64,000 bases of DNA from Conyzicola nivalis_A. Its GTDB lineage: Bacteria; Actinomycetota; Actinomycetes; Actinomycetales; Microbacteriaceae. The stretch covers positions 62,001-126,000 of the forward strand of contig NZ_JBEPSJ010000005.1 in the NCBI RefSeq assembly GCF_040548875.1, written 5' to 3'. The notes beneath the pieces are model-generated. The model saw only the letters and a program-made list of their open reading frames with translations. It was not told the origin of the DNA and did not search any database. Within the stretch, counting starts at the first letter, position 1; each line of letters begins with the position of its first letter. Shown here one piece after another: positions 25,036-33,704 of this stretch. The translations under genes were made by a program, and so were the position numbers.

Positions 25036-26106
25036 TCAGGCCGCGTCGGTGATGAACCGCTCCAGCAGCTCACGCGCCACCGGATCGGGGTACTGCACCG
25101 CCGGGCTCTTCATGAAGTAGGCGGACGCCGCCTCGACCGGGCCGCCGAGCCCTGCGTCGAGTGCGATCTTCGCGGCACGGATGGCGTCGATGACGACTCC
25201 CGCGGAGTTGGGCGAGTCCCACACCTCGAGCTTGTACTCGAGGCTCGTCGGCGCGTTGCCGAAGCCGTGCCCCTCGAGGCGCACGTAGGCGAACTTGCGG
25301 TCGGTGAGCCACGGCACGTGGTCGCTCGGACCGATGTGCACGTCGTCGGCGGGCAGGTGGGCGGCGATGTTGCTCGTCACCGCCTGCGTCTTCGAGATCT
25401 TCTTCGACTCGAGGCGTGAGCGTTCGAGCATGTTCTTGAAGTCCATGTTGCCGCCGACGTTGAGCTGGTACGTGCGGTCGAGAACCAGCCCGCGCTCCTC
25501 GAACAGGCGGGCGAGCACCCGGTGCGTGATCGTCGCTCCGAGCTGGCTCTTGATGTCGTCGCCGACGATGGGCACTCCGGCCGCGGTGAACCTGGCCGCC
25601 CACTCGGGGTCGCTCGCGATGAACACGGGGAGGGCGTTGACGAAGGCGACTCCCGCGTCGATCGCGGCCTGCGCGTAGAATTTCGCCGCCTCGTCCGAGC
25701 CGACCGGGAGGTAGCAGACGAGCACGTCGGCTCCGCTGTCGCGAAGTGCCTGGGCGACGTCGACCGCGGGCGCATCCGACTCCTCGACGACCTCTCGGTA
25801 GTAGACGCCGAGTCCGTCGAGGGTGGGGCCGCGCTGCACCGTGACACCGGTGGCCGCGACCTCGGCGAAGCGGTAGGTGTCGTTCTCGCTCGCCCACATG
25901 GCCTCGGAGAGATCCACCCCGACCTTCGCCGCGTCGACGTCGAACGCTGCGACGAAGCTCATGTCGCGAATGGAATGCGGCCCGAAACGCGTGTGCATGA
26001 GTCCCGGCACGACGGAGGAGTCGTCGGCGGAGGCGTAGAAGGTCACGCCCTGGATGAGTGCATTGGCGCAGTTGCCGACGCCGGCGATCGCGATCCGGAT
26101 GGTCAT
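25036..26106 (-). CDS. ino1: inositol-3-phosphate synthase
   Basis: 356 aa, the short actinobacterial form. It converts glucose 6-phosphate to myo-inositol 1-phosphate with bound NAD, supplying inositol for phosphatidylinositol lipids and mycothiol. N-terminal Rossmann motif IAGVGNCANALIQGV; NVGGNMDFKNML, KSQLGATITHRVL and PNSAGVVIDAIRAAK are conserved catalytic and tetramer blocks. Start ATG 26106; the frame extends upstream into non-conserved sequence. Confidence 0.93.
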   Translation of the reverse strand: MTIRIAIAGVGNCANALIQGVTFYASADDSSVVPGLMHTRFGPHSIRDMSFVAAFDVDAAKVGVDLSEAMWASENDTYRFAEVAATGVTVQRGPTLDGLGVYYREVVEESDAPAVDVAQALRDSGADVLVCYLPVGSDEAAKFYAQAAIDAGVAFVNALPVFIASDPEWAARFTAAGVPIVGDDIKSQLGATITHRVLARLFEERGLVLDRTYQLNVGGNMDFKNMLERSRLESKKISKTQAVTSNIAAHLPADDVHIGPSDHVPWLTDRKFAYVRLEGHGFGNAPTSLEYKLEVWDSPNSAGVVIDAIRAAKIALDAGLGGPVEAASAYFMKSPAVQYPDPVARELLERFITDAA

Positions 26107-26245
26107 GTGCTGTAGTGCTCCTTGAGAGATGGTGCCCGTACTGACTACACTAGGCAGGTTGCCCCGGTTCATTTGGCCAGGGCACACGTCAACACCCTCC
26201 TGCCACAGATCGTCTGTGGCCGTAAAGTCCGAAGGAGGTGGGTTA

Positions 26246-26707
26246 GTGACGAATCAGTACGAACTCATGGTCATCCTCGATCCAGAGATCGACGAGCGCA
26301 CCGTGGCTCCCAGTCTCGACAAGTTCCTCAACGTCATCCGCAACGATGGTGGATCCATCGACAAGGTTGATGTCTGGGGCCGTCGTCGTCTCGCTTACGA
26401 GATCAACAAGAAGGCCGAAGGCATCTACGCCGTCGTCAACTTCACGGCGTCGCCCGCAGCGACGGTCGAGCTCGACCGCCAGCTGTCGCTCAGCGAAGCC
26501 GTAATGCGCACCAAGGTGCTGCGTGCCGAAGAGGGCTTCGCCCAGGTCGCTGCCGCCAAGAAGGCATCCGACGAGAAGGCAGCCCGCAAGGCAGCCGCGC
26601 CGTCGAAGGCCGCTCCTGAGGCCAAGGCCGCTCCCGAGGCGAAGGCCGTCGCCAGCGACGCCAAGCCCGCCGCTGCTCCCGCAGCAGCAGAAGCCACCGC
26701 CGAGTAA
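26246..26707 (+). CDS. rpsF: 30S ribosomal protein S6
   Basis: 153 aa. The S6 core (YELMVILDPEIDERTV, WGRRRLAYEINKKAEGIYAV) fills the first 95 residues; an Ala/Lys/Pro-rich tail of about 55 residues follows, common in actinobacteria. Start GTG 26246 has a strong GAAGGAGGT ribosome site. First gene of the rpsF-ssb-rpsR-rplI operon. Confidence 0.95.
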   Translation: MTNQYELMVILDPEIDERTVAPSLDKFLNVIRNDGGSIDKVDVWGRRRLAYEINKKAEGIYAVVNFTASPAATVELDRQLSLSEAVMRTKVLRAEEGFAQVAAAKKASDEKAARKAAAPSKAAPEAKAAPEAKAVASDAKPAAAPAAAEATAE

Positions 26708-26709
26708 TC

Positions 26710-27222
26710 ATGGCCGGCGAAACCATAATCACGGTTGTTGGCAACCTCACCGGAGACCCCGAGCTGCGTTACACGCAGACCGGACTCGCGGTTGCCAACT
26801 TCACGATCGCTTCTACTCCGCGCAATTTCGATCGCGCGACCAACGACTGGAAAGACGGAGATGCTCTCTTCCTGCGCGCAAGCGTGTGGCGTGAGTTCGC
26901 CGAGCACGTCGCGGGATCCCTCACCAAGGGTTCGCGCGTCATCGCTACCGGTCGCCTGAAGCAGCGTTCGTATGAAACCAAGGAAGGCGAGAAGCGCACG
27001 AGCATCGAGCTCGAGGTCGATGAAATCGGCCCGTCGTTGCGCTACGCCACAGCCCAGGTGACTCGTGCAGCTTCTTCCCGCGAAGGCGGCGGCGGAGCAC
27101 GTGGTGGGTCACAGCAGAGCCAGGTTGCCGAAGAGCCGTGGGCCGCAAGCGCGCCCGCAGCCGATGCAGCAGGCGACGTGTGGAACACGCCGGGCAACTA
27201 CACAGACGAAACGCCCTTCTAG
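26710..27222 (+). CDS. ssb: single-stranded DNA-binding protein
   Basis: 170 aa. OB-fold domain in residues 1-110 (ITVVGNLTGDPELRYTQTGL, LFLRASVWREFAEHV, GRLKQRSYETKEGEKRTSIE), then a Gly/Gln-rich linker and an acidic tail ending in DETPF, a variant of the usual DDxPF partner-binding tip. It begins 3 bp after rpsF. Confidence 0.96.
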   Translation: MAGETIITVVGNLTGDPELRYTQTGLAVANFTIASTPRNFDRATNDWKDGDALFLRASVWREFAEHVAGSLTKGSRVIATGRLKQRSYETKEGEKRTSIELEVDEIGPSLRYATAQVTRAASSREGGGGARGGSQQSQVAEEPWAASAPAADAAGDVWNTPGNYTDETPF

Positions 27223-27256
27223 GCGCTCACGTAACTTTTAGGAAAGAAGAAAACCC

Positions 27257-27520
27257 ATGGCTGGAAAGAGCAGCGGCGACCGCCGCAAGCCGATCCGCAA
27301 GGGCAAGGACGGCAAGAACGCCGCTCCTGCCAAGTCGATCCGCGTCGGCGTCATCGACTACAAGGATGTCGCAACGCTTCGCAAGTTCATCTCCGACCGC
27401 GGAAAGATCCGCGCTCGTCGTATCACCGGTGTCTCCGTCCAGGAGCAGCGTCTCATCGCCCGTGCCGTCAAGAACGCACGCGAGATGGCACTGCTTCCCT
27501 ACGCCGGCTCAGGCCGTTAA
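27257..27520 (+). CDS. rpsR: 30S ribosomal protein S18
   Basis: 87-aa S18 with IDYKDVATLRKFISDRGKIR and RRITGVSVQEQRLIARAVKN; a 25-residue basic lead precedes the core. No zinc-binding cysteines are present. Part of the rpsF operon, 34 bp after ssb. Confidence 0.95.
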   Translation: MAGKSSGDRRKPIRKGKDGKNAAPAKSIRVGVIDYKDVATLRKFISDRGKIRARRITGVSVQEQRLIARAVKNAREMALLPYAGSGR

Positions 27521-27531
27521 GGAGCATTGAT

Positions 27532-27984
27532 ATGTCTAAGTTGATCCTCACGCACGAGGTCACCGGCCTCGGTGCTCCCGGAGACGTCGTCGACGTCAAG
27601 AACGGCTTCGCTCGTAACTACCTCATCCCCCAGGGCTTCGCCGTGGCGTGGACCCGCGGTGGCGAAAAGCAGATCGAGTCGATCAAGGCCGCGCGCTCCG
27701 CTCGCGAGCACGCCACCCTCGAAGAGGCACTCGACCTGAAGGCACGCCTTCAGGCCACGAGCGTCACCCTCAAGGTCAAGACCGGAGACGGTGGCCGCCT
27801 GTTCGGTTCCGTCAAGACGTCCGACATCGCTGAGGCGGTGGCGGCTGCCGGTCTCGGCGGCGTCGACAAGCGCAAGATCGAGCTGTCTGCACCCATCAAG
27901 GTGACCGGCACGCACGAGGCGACTGTTCGTCTTCGTGACGACCTCGTCGCGACGATCACCCTCTCGGTGGTCTCCGCTAAGTAG
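27532..27984 (+). CDS. rplI: 50S ribosomal protein L9
   Basis: 150 aa. N-terminal domain MSKLILTHEVTGLGAPGDVV, the NGFARNYLIPQGFAV signature, a connecting helix and the C-terminal RNA-binding domain (GGRLFGSVKTSDIAEAV). Last gene of the operon, 11 bp after rpsR and followed by a terminator. Confidence 0.95.
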   Translation: MSKLILTHEVTGLGAPGDVVDVKNGFARNYLIPQGFAVAWTRGGEKQIESIKAARSAREHATLEEALDLKARLQATSVTLKVKTGDGGRLFGSVKTSDIAEAVAAAGLGGVDKRKIELSAPIKVTGTHEATVRLRDDLVATITLSVVSAK

Positions 27985-27995
27985 TTCGCTCAATC

Positions 27996-28040
27996 GGGTG
28001 GTAGCAGCGCACCGGAAGGTGCGCCGCTGCCACCCTTTTT
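27996..28040 (+). terminator. rho-independent terminator after rplI
   Basis: GGGTGGTAGCAGCGCACC and GGTGCGCCGCTGCCACCC form an 18-bp stem with few mismatches around a GGAA loop, followed by TTTTT. Confidence 0.93.
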
Positions 28041-28059
28041 GCGCTCAAAGTCAAGACCT

Positions 28060-28257
28060 TTGTACACAGGCACCGACAAAAATCCTCAACCTTCAACGTC
28101 TACTCCATACATGTTTCTACACACGCCATGTGAAAAGTAAAAGTGCTGGTCGGATAGGTTTTACGGTACCAAAGTCATAAGTTACTAACAGACCAGTCCA
28201 CAGGTTGCCCACACAACTCCCGGCGTTTCACCCGTATATTCCACAGGCTTGTCCACA
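28060..28257 (+). promoter_or_regulatory. DnaA-box-like cluster upstream of dnaB
   Basis: The 451-bp gap before dnaB contains TTGTACACA (28060), CAGTCCACA (28194), TATTCCACA (28237) and TTGTCCACA (28249), all on the + strand and near the actinobacterial DnaA consensus. The gap is AT-richer than its surroundings at 28040-28200. No small gene is convincing in it. Possible DnaA control of dnaB, or a DnaA-titrating site. Confidence 0.5.
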
Positions 28258-28435
28258 GGGGGAGTTGGCGGCCCTCCGCGCACGTCCATATCGTGAGTCG
28301 CCGGGTGGAGTTCTCGTCGGCCAGCGCCGACGACAAGGGGCTGGGACTCACAACGGAGCCGCGCCGGCTGGTGCGGCCGGAGTGTCGTCTGCCTGCGTTA
28401 CAACTTGAAGCAACAACACGAATGGGAGAAGTCAC

Positions 28436-29818
28436 GTGTCTATTGCACACCTCGGACTCGCTGGCGATCAGGCCCGCACTGAAAGCCGGGGCGGCGACCG
28501 TGACCGCGTTCCCCCGCACGACCTCCTTGCCGAGCAGAGCGCGCTGGGCGGCATGCTGCTGAGCAAAGACGCCGTGGCCGACGTGGTCGAGGTGGTGCGC
28601 GGCGTCGACTTCTACATTCCCAAGCACGAGATCATCTTCGACGCGATCCTCTCCCTGTACTCCCACGGCGAACCCACCGACGTGATCGCCGTCACCGACG
28701 AGCTGACCAAGACCGGCGAGCTCCAGCGCGCGGGCGGCGCCGAGTACCTGCACACGCTCACGGGCCTCGTACCCACCGCCGCCAACGCCGGCTTCTACTC
28801 GCTCATCGTCACCGAGAAGGCGGTGCTGCGCCGTCTCGTCGAGGCCGGAACACGCATCGTGCAGATGGGTTACGCCAGCGAGGGCGAGGTCGTCGACCTC
28901 GTCAACAACGCCCAGGCCGAGATCTATGCCGTCAACGGCGGCGTCGAGAGCGAAGACTACGTACCGCTCTCCGACGCGGTGACAGCGGCCGTCGACGAGA
29001 TCGAGGCCGCCAAGGGCCGCGACGGACAGATGATCGGCGTGCCCACCGGTTTCGCCCAGCTCGACGCCCTCACCAACGGCCTGCACCCCGGCCAGATGAT
29101 CATCCTGGCTGCCCGCCCCGCCATCGGTAAGTCGACGCTCGCCCTCGACTTCGCGCGTGCCGCTGCGATCCACCACGACATGCCTGTCGTCGTCTTCTCG
29201 CTCGAGATGGGGCGCAGCGAGATCGCCATGCGACTGCTGTCCGCCGAGGCATCCGTCCCCCTCCAGTCCATGCGCAAGGGCACCGTGCACTCGCAGGACT
29301 GGACGACGATCGCGCAGACCCGCGGCCGCATCAACGACGCGCCGCTCTACATCGACGACTCCCCCAACATGACGCTCGTCGAGATCCGGGCGAAGTGCCG
29401 TCGGCTCAAGCAGCGCGTCGGCCTCAAGATGGTCATCATCGACTACCTGCAGCTCATGACCAGCGGCAAGAAGGTCGAGTCGCGCCAGCAGGAGGTGTCG
29501 GAGTTCTCCCGTGCCCTGAAGCTGCTCGCGAAGGAGATCGGCGTGCCGGTCATCGCCATCAGCCAACTGAACCGTGGGCCCGAGCAGCGTGCCGACAAGA
29601 AGCCGGCGCTCTCCGACCTCCGCGAGTCCGGGTCGCTCGAGCAGGACGCCGACATGGTGATCCTGCTGCACCGCGAGAGCGCCTACGAGAAAGACAGCGC
29701 CCGCGCCGGCGAGGCAGACCTCATCATCGCCAAGCACCGCAACGGCCCCACCGACACGCTCACCATCGGCTTCCACGGCCACTTCTCGCGCTTCGTCGAC
29801 CTGCCGCCGGGGGCGTAG
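28436..29818 (+). CDS. dnaB: replicative DNA helicase DnaB
   Basis: 460 aa without intein. N-terminal domain VPPHDLLAEQSALGGMLLS; RecA-like helicase domain with Walker A ARPAIGKST, FSLEMGRSEIAMR, VIIDYLQLM (Walker B), ISQLNRGPEQRADKKP and the arginine-finger-like LRESGSLEQDADMV. Start GTG 28436 follows GGGAGA by 6 bp. Together with DnaA, DnaN, SSB and the DUF721 protein it gives this window most of the initiation machinery. Confidence 0.97.
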   Translation: MSIAHLGLAGDQARTESRGGDRDRVPPHDLLAEQSALGGMLLSKDAVADVVEVVRGVDFYIPKHEIIFDAILSLYSHGEPTDVIAVTDELTKTGELQRAGGAEYLHTLTGLVPTAANAGFYSLIVTEKAVLRRLVEAGTRIVQMGYASEGEVVDLVNNAQAEIYAVNGGVESEDYVPLSDAVTAAVDEIEAAKGRDGQMIGVPTGFAQLDALTNGLHPGQMIILAARPAIGKSTLALDFARAAAIHHDMPVVVFSLEMGRSEIAMRLLSAEASVPLQSMRKGTVHSQDWTTIAQTRGRINDAPLYIDDSPNMTLVEIRAKCRRLKQRVGLKMVIIDYLQLMTSGKKVESRQQEVSEFSRALKLLAKEIGVPVIAISQLNRGPEQRADKKPALSDLRESGSLEQDADMVILLHRESAYEKDSARAGEADLIIAKHRNGPTDTLTIGFHGHFSRFVDLPPGA

Positions 29819-29885
29819 GACCGCCGAACCGGCATAGGCACGCGGGCCGTGTGCGGCTGGCGGCTCGACGTGCGACTCTTGCTGC

Positions 29886-30308
29886 ATGGATCTCGAGGTG
29901 GCGCCCGGCCTCACCATCCCCGCGGCAGAGCTCCGGTGGAGGTTCTCGCGCTCGTCGGGACCGGGCGGACAGCACGTCAACACCTCGGACAGCCGCGTTC
30001 AGCTGACCTGGAGCCCGGCGGAGTCGCTGGCGCTGACCGAGGAAGAGCGGGCGGCGATCACCGCCGGGCTGGGGCGCCGTCTGGTCGCGGGGGCGATCAC
30101 CGTGACCGTGTCAGAACAGCGGTCACAGCTGCGCAACCGCGAGGTCGCCCTCGACAACCTCGCCGCCCTCGTACGCGCAGCGCTCGCCCCGCCCGCGGCC
30201 GCACGCCGGGCCACCCGCCCGACGCGGGGCTCGGCGAGGCGTCACCTCGCCGCGAAACAGCTGCGGTCGGCGACGAAGCAGCGGCGGCAGCGCCCGACCG
30301 ACGATTAG
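29886..30308 (+). CDS. arfB: alternative ribosome-rescue factor ArfB-type peptidyl-tRNA hydrolase
   Basis: 140-aa protein with the class I release-factor motif SSGPGGQHVNTSDSRVQL; the GGQ loop hydrolyses peptidyl-tRNA. It lacks the codon-recognition domains of RF1/RF2. The basic C-terminal tail (RRHLAAKQLRSATKQRRQR) is the element that in ArfB/YaeJ enters the empty mRNA channel of stalled ribosomes. Confidence 0.88.
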   Translation: MDLEVAPGLTIPAAELRWRFSRSSGPGGQHVNTSDSRVQLTWSPAESLALTEEERAAITAGLGRRLVAGAITVTVSEQRSQLRNREVALDNLAALVRAALAPPAAARRATRPTRGSARRHLAAKQLRSATKQRRQRPTDD

Positions 30309-30401
30309 TGCGAGTGCGGCGTCCGACCACGCGGGCGCACAGGCGGCCTCCTGCCGGGTGGCGTAAAGTTGAGACGAGCCCGTCGGAAAGAGGTCGCTCC
30401 C

Positions 30402-31037
30402 GTGTCTTCCCCTGACGATCACACCCTTCACGCCGCGCGCTACTGGCCGTGGGTGCTGCTGCGCGCGCTGCCCGCCGCAGCCGTCGCGGTGTTCATCACC
30501 TTCAGCGCCGACCACTCCACGGTGCTCGGATTCATCATGTTCGGAGTGCTCGCCCTCGCCAGCGGTATCGTCGTTGCGCTCGGGGCGGTCCTCGCGCTGG
30601 AGGCAGGCGTGGTGCGCTGGTGCTTCCTCGCCCAGGGCGCGATCGGAGTCGTCGCGGGCATCGTGGGGCTCGCCTTCTCGGGCGCGGGCATCGGATTCCT
30701 GATCTTCCTGCTCAGCGGCTACGCGGCGCTCACCGGTTTCCTCGAGCTGTACAGCGGCCTCCGCAGCCGGGGGCGCCTCGACTCGGCCCGCGACTGGCTG
30801 TTCGCCGGCGGCCTCACCGTGCTGTTCGCGGTCGCAGTGCTGCTCGTGCCCGCCGACTACTCGCAGCCGTTCACCGGACCGGACGAGGTCGAACGCGCGC
30901 TGACGGCATCCATTGTTCTCGTCGGACTCCTCGGTGCCTACGGCGCCATTCTCGGGGTCTATCTCGTAATAGCCGGGCTGAGCCTCAAATGGGCCAACCG
31001 GACGGTGGCGGCTCCAGCCGCGGAAAGCGGCAGTTAA
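30402..31037 (+). CDS. DUF308/HdeD-like membrane protein
   Basis: 211 aa with six predicted transmembrane segments (for example VLLRALPAAAVAVFITFS, LGFIMFGVLALASGIVVAL, ASIVLVGLLGAYGAILGVYL), arranged like the HdeD/DUF308 repeats. Start GTG 30402 with an AGAGG ribosome site. It is followed after 1 bp by another small membrane protein gene. Function unknown. Confidence 0.75.
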   Translation: MSSPDDHTLHAARYWPWVLLRALPAAAVAVFITFSADHSTVLGFIMFGVLALASGIVVALGAVLALEAGVVRWCFLAQGAIGVVAGIVGLAFSGAGIGFLIFLLSGYAALTGFLELYSGLRSRGRLDSARDWLFAGGLTVLFAVAVLLVPADYSQPFTGPDEVERALTASIVLVGLLGAYGAILGVYLVIAGLSLKWANRTVAAPAAESGS

Positions 31038-31038
31038 C

Positions 31039-31284
31039 GTGGCAAAACCCAGTAGGAAAGACCGCACCAGGCCGGTCGAGCTCCTCGTCTTGTCGGGCGT
31101 GATGGCCGTCTTCACCGGGCTCATCGTGCTGATGTCGACGCGCGACATCGTGCTGTCGCTGATCTTCCTCGGCATCGCGTTCATCGTGGTGCTCGTGATC
31201 CTGGCGATGCTCGTGCTGGCCGTGCGCCCCGACGGCGAGGAGCTCACCGACCTCGACGAGCAGAACCACCCCGAGGGTCACTGA
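31039..31284 (+). CDS. small two-helix membrane protein
   Basis: 81 aa, start GTG 31039. A basic N-terminus (AKPSRKDRTRP) precedes two hydrophobic helices (LLVLSGVMAVFTGLIVLMS and LSLIFLGIAFIVVLVILAML); the tail is acidic. I do not recognise a named family. Its 1-bp spacing from the DUF308-like gene suggests a joint operon. Confidence 0.75.
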   Translation: MAKPSRKDRTRPVELLVLSGVMAVFTGLIVLMSTRDIVLSLIFLGIAFIVVLVILAMLVLAVRPDGEELTDLDEQNHPEGH

Positions 31285-31318
31285 GCCCGGCCTCCACGAC
31301 CCCGAACGGCTACAGTTC

Positions 31319-31356
31319 GGGCGTCGGGCTGCAGCGCGCGCTGCAGCCCGACGCCC
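31319..31356. repeat. perfect 38-bp palindrome between convergent genes
   Basis: GGGCGTCGGGCTGCAGCGC followed directly by its exact reverse complement, with no loop. It lies between a rightward membrane-protein gene and the leftward purB, so it may terminate both transcripts, although no T-run follows on either side. Confidence 0.85.
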
Positions 31357-31398
31357 AGGAAGTAGCCCCACCGAGCCGGGGCGAACCGGGCGGAGGCC

Positions 31399-32784
31399 CT
31401 ACTTGGCGATGAAGTCGACCAGGTCGCTCGCCAGGCCGGCGTAGCCTGCCGGGGTGAGGGTGCGCAGGCGGTCCTTCGCCTCCTGGCCGATGTCGAGGGC
31501 GTCGATGAACTCGACGAGCTCCTTCTGGCCGATGCGGCGGCCGCGCGTGAGCTCCTTGAGCATCGCGTACGGGTCGCTGATCGAGCTGCGGCCCGCGGTG
31601 ATCTCGGCGCGGATCACCGTCTGGATCGCCTCGCCGAGGATCTCCCAGTTGCCGTCGAGGTCGGCGGCGAGAGTCTGCGTGTCGATGCTGAACTCGCTCA
31701 GGCCGCGGCCGAGGTTGTCCATCGCGAGCATGGAGTGGCCGACCGCGACGCCGACGTTGCGCTGCGTCGTGGAGTCGGTGAGGTCGCGCTGCAGGCGCGA
31801 GGTGACGAGGGTCTGCGACAGCGACTCGAGCAGAGCGCTCGACAGCTCGAGATTCGCCTCGGCGTTCTCGAAGCGGATCGGGTTGATCTTGTGGGGCATC
31901 GTGGATGACCCGGTGGCCCCGGCCTGCGGGATCTGGGTGAAGTAGCCCATCGAGATGTAGGTCCAGATGTCTGTGCACAGGTTGTGGAGAACCCTGTTGG
32001 CGTGGCTCATGCGCTGATAGAGCTCGGCCTGCCAGTCGTGCGACTCGATCTGGGTGGTGAGCGGGTTCCAGTCGAGCCCGAGGCCCGTCACGAACTCGCG
32101 CGAGATGACCGGCCAGTCCTGGCTCGCGTCGGCGGCGACGTGCGCGGCGAAGGTGCCGGTCGCGCCGCTGAACTTGCCGAGGTACTCGGTGCCCTCGATC
32201 TGGGCGAAGATGCGCTCGAGCCGGTAGACGAAGACGGCGAACTCCTTGCCGACGGTCGTCGGGGTCGCCGGCTGGCCGTGCGTGTGGGCGAGCATCGGCA
32301 CGTCGCGGTGCTCGACCGACAGCTCACGCAACTTCTCGATGATCCCGGCGAGCCGCGGCATCCAGACCTCGCGTACTGCGGAGCCGATCGTGAGCGCGTA
32401 GGAGAGGTTGTTGATGTCCTCGCTCGTGCAGGCGAAGTGGGTGAGCTCGGCGATGTCGTTGAGTCCGAGGTCGGAGAGCTTGTGGCGCACCAGGTACTCG
32501 ACGGCCTTCACGTCGTGGCGGGTCGTCGCCTCGAGGGTCGCGAGCTCGTCGATCTCGGACTGGCCGAAGTCGGCGGCGAGGGCGCGCAGCGCGTGGGCCT
32601 GCTCGTGGCTGAGGCGCGACGAGCCGAAGAGCTCGTGGTCGGTGAGATACAGCAGCCACTCCACCTCGACGTGCACGCGGGCACGGTTGAGACCCGCCTC
32701 GGAGAGAAACTCACCGAGCCCGGTCACCGAGGCCTTGTAGCGGCCGTCGAGCGGGCTGAGGGGCTGTTCTGGCAGTGGACTCAT
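31399..32784 (-). CDS. purB: adenylosuccinate lyase
   Basis: 461 aa. Fumarase/aspartase-superfamily lyase acting twice in purine synthesis (SAICAR to AICAR, adenylosuccinate to AMP). The signature GSSTMPHKINPIRFEN is present, with the catalytic histidine regions HTHGQPATPTTVGKE and THFACTSEDINNLS. The true start is ATG 32784 (MSPLPEQPLSPLDGRYKASV), overlapping the phosphatase stop by 4 bp. The frame stays open far upstream, but that part is not purB. Confidence 0.96.
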   Translation of the reverse strand: MSPLPEQPLSPLDGRYKASVTGLGEFLSEAGLNRARVHVEVEWLLYLTDHELFGSSRLSHEQAHALRALAADFGQSEIDELATLEATTRHDVKAVEYLVRHKLSDLGLNDIAELTHFACTSEDINNLSYALTIGSAVREVWMPRLAGIIEKLRELSVEHRDVPMLAHTHGQPATPTTVGKEFAVFVYRLERIFAQIEGTEYLGKFSGATGTFAAHVAADASQDWPVISREFVTGLGLDWNPLTTQIESHDWQAELYQRMSHANRVLHNLCTDIWTYISMGYFTQIPQAGATGSSTMPHKINPIRFENAEANLELSSALLESLSQTLVTSRLQRDLTDSTTQRNVGVAVGHSMLAMDNLGRGLSEFSIDTQTLAADLDGNWEILGEAIQTVIRAEITAGRSSISDPYAMLKELTRGRRIGQKELVEFIDALDIGQEAKDRLRTLTPAGYAGLASDLVDFIAK

Positions 32785-33302
32785 TTGACACCCTGGATTC
32801 CTGGTTTGATCTGGTCGAAAAGTGCCGAACTGGCGTGCTCGATCATAAGAAGGCTCTGGTCGAAGAACGCCGCGTCGGAGTAGTACGGGTCGGGCACGTC
32901 GAGCTGGCTCGACTGGTCTTTGTCGAAGGTGAGCAGCAGCTGCACCTTCGAGCGGTCGTGGTCTGTCGTCGCCCACGCCTTGAGAATGCGCTCCTGGGTG
33001 TGGTCGAAGACCACGACGAGGTCGAGCTCGCCGAACCAGTCCGGGTCGAACTGCTTGGCCCGGTGGCGGGAGCCGTCGTAGCCGCGCTGGGCGAGCGCGT
33101 CGAGGGTGCGTTCGTCTGAGCGCTCCCCCACGTGCCAGTCGCCCGTGCCCGCCGAGGTGACGCCGATGCGGCCCTCGAGTCCCGACCTCTTGATCAGGTC
33201 GGTGAAGACGACCTCGGCCATCGGCGAGCGGCAGATATTGCCGGTGCAGACGAAGCAGAGTCTGAAGAGCGCCGACTCGTCGAAGATGCGCTCGAAACTC
33301 AT
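32781..33302 (-). CDS. low-molecular-weight protein tyrosine phosphatase
   Basis: 173 aa. The P-loop CTGNICRSPMAE (CX5R, Cys19 and Arg25) is near the N-terminus and the general-acid Asp is in VPDPYYSD. This family dephosphorylates tyrosine or arginine residues; in actinobacteria some are secreted and others act on capsule kinases. No signal peptide is seen. Translation is likely coupled to purB, although no functional link is known. Confidence 0.9.
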   Translation of the reverse strand: MSFERIFDESALFRLCFVCTGNICRSPMAEVVFTDLIKRSGLEGRIGVTSAGTGDWHVGERSDERTLDALAQRGYDGSRHRAKQFDPDWFGELDLVVVFDHTQERILKAWATTDHDRSKVQLLLTFDKDQSSQLDVPDPYYSDAAFFDQSLLMIEHASSALFDQIKPGIQGVK

Positions 33303-33413
33303 TGGCCCATTGTCGCGCAGATTCCATTCCCCCACAGCCGCCATAAGAACAGCGGATGCCACGGCAGTGCGCCGCGCGCTCCGCCGGGGGCAGCGCGGCG
33401 CGAGCATTGCCTC

Positions 33414-33704
33414 GTGACCCACGAACTCGCTGTGCCGCTGCTTCCAGGCCCCGCCCTCGCCGAGCCCCGCGCCGCCCTGGTCGACCAGCAGGCCGCGCTC
33501 TCGGCCGCCCTGGTGCGGCTCGAACGTGCCCGCGCGCTGGTGCCCGTGGCCGAACCGAGTTTCGAATGGCGCGGGGCGGCCCAGTCGCTGTACCGCTCGA
33601 GCGTGCGCGAGCTCGCCTCCCGGCTCGACGAGGCAATCGACAGCGTTCGGTCGGCGCGACGCAGCACCCGTCACGCCGTGTCGACTTTGGCCGCCCGTGG
33701 CTGA
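33414..33704 (+). CDS. small WXG100-like helical protein
   Basis: 96 aa, start GTG 33414. It is almost entirely helical, with a W-R-G turn at residues 52-54 splitting two helices (ALVDQQAALSAALVRLERAR and SLYRSSVRELASRLDEAIDS). Length, central WxG and two-helix layout match ESAT-6/WXG100 proteins, but sequence similarity is not strong enough for certainty. It overlaps the next gene by 8 bp. No type VII secretion ATPase is visible in this window. Confidence 0.6.
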   Translation: MTHELAVPLLPGPALAEPRAALVDQQAALSAALVRLERARALVPVAEPSFEWRGAAQSLYRSSVRELASRLDEAIDSVRSARRSTRHAVSTLAARG

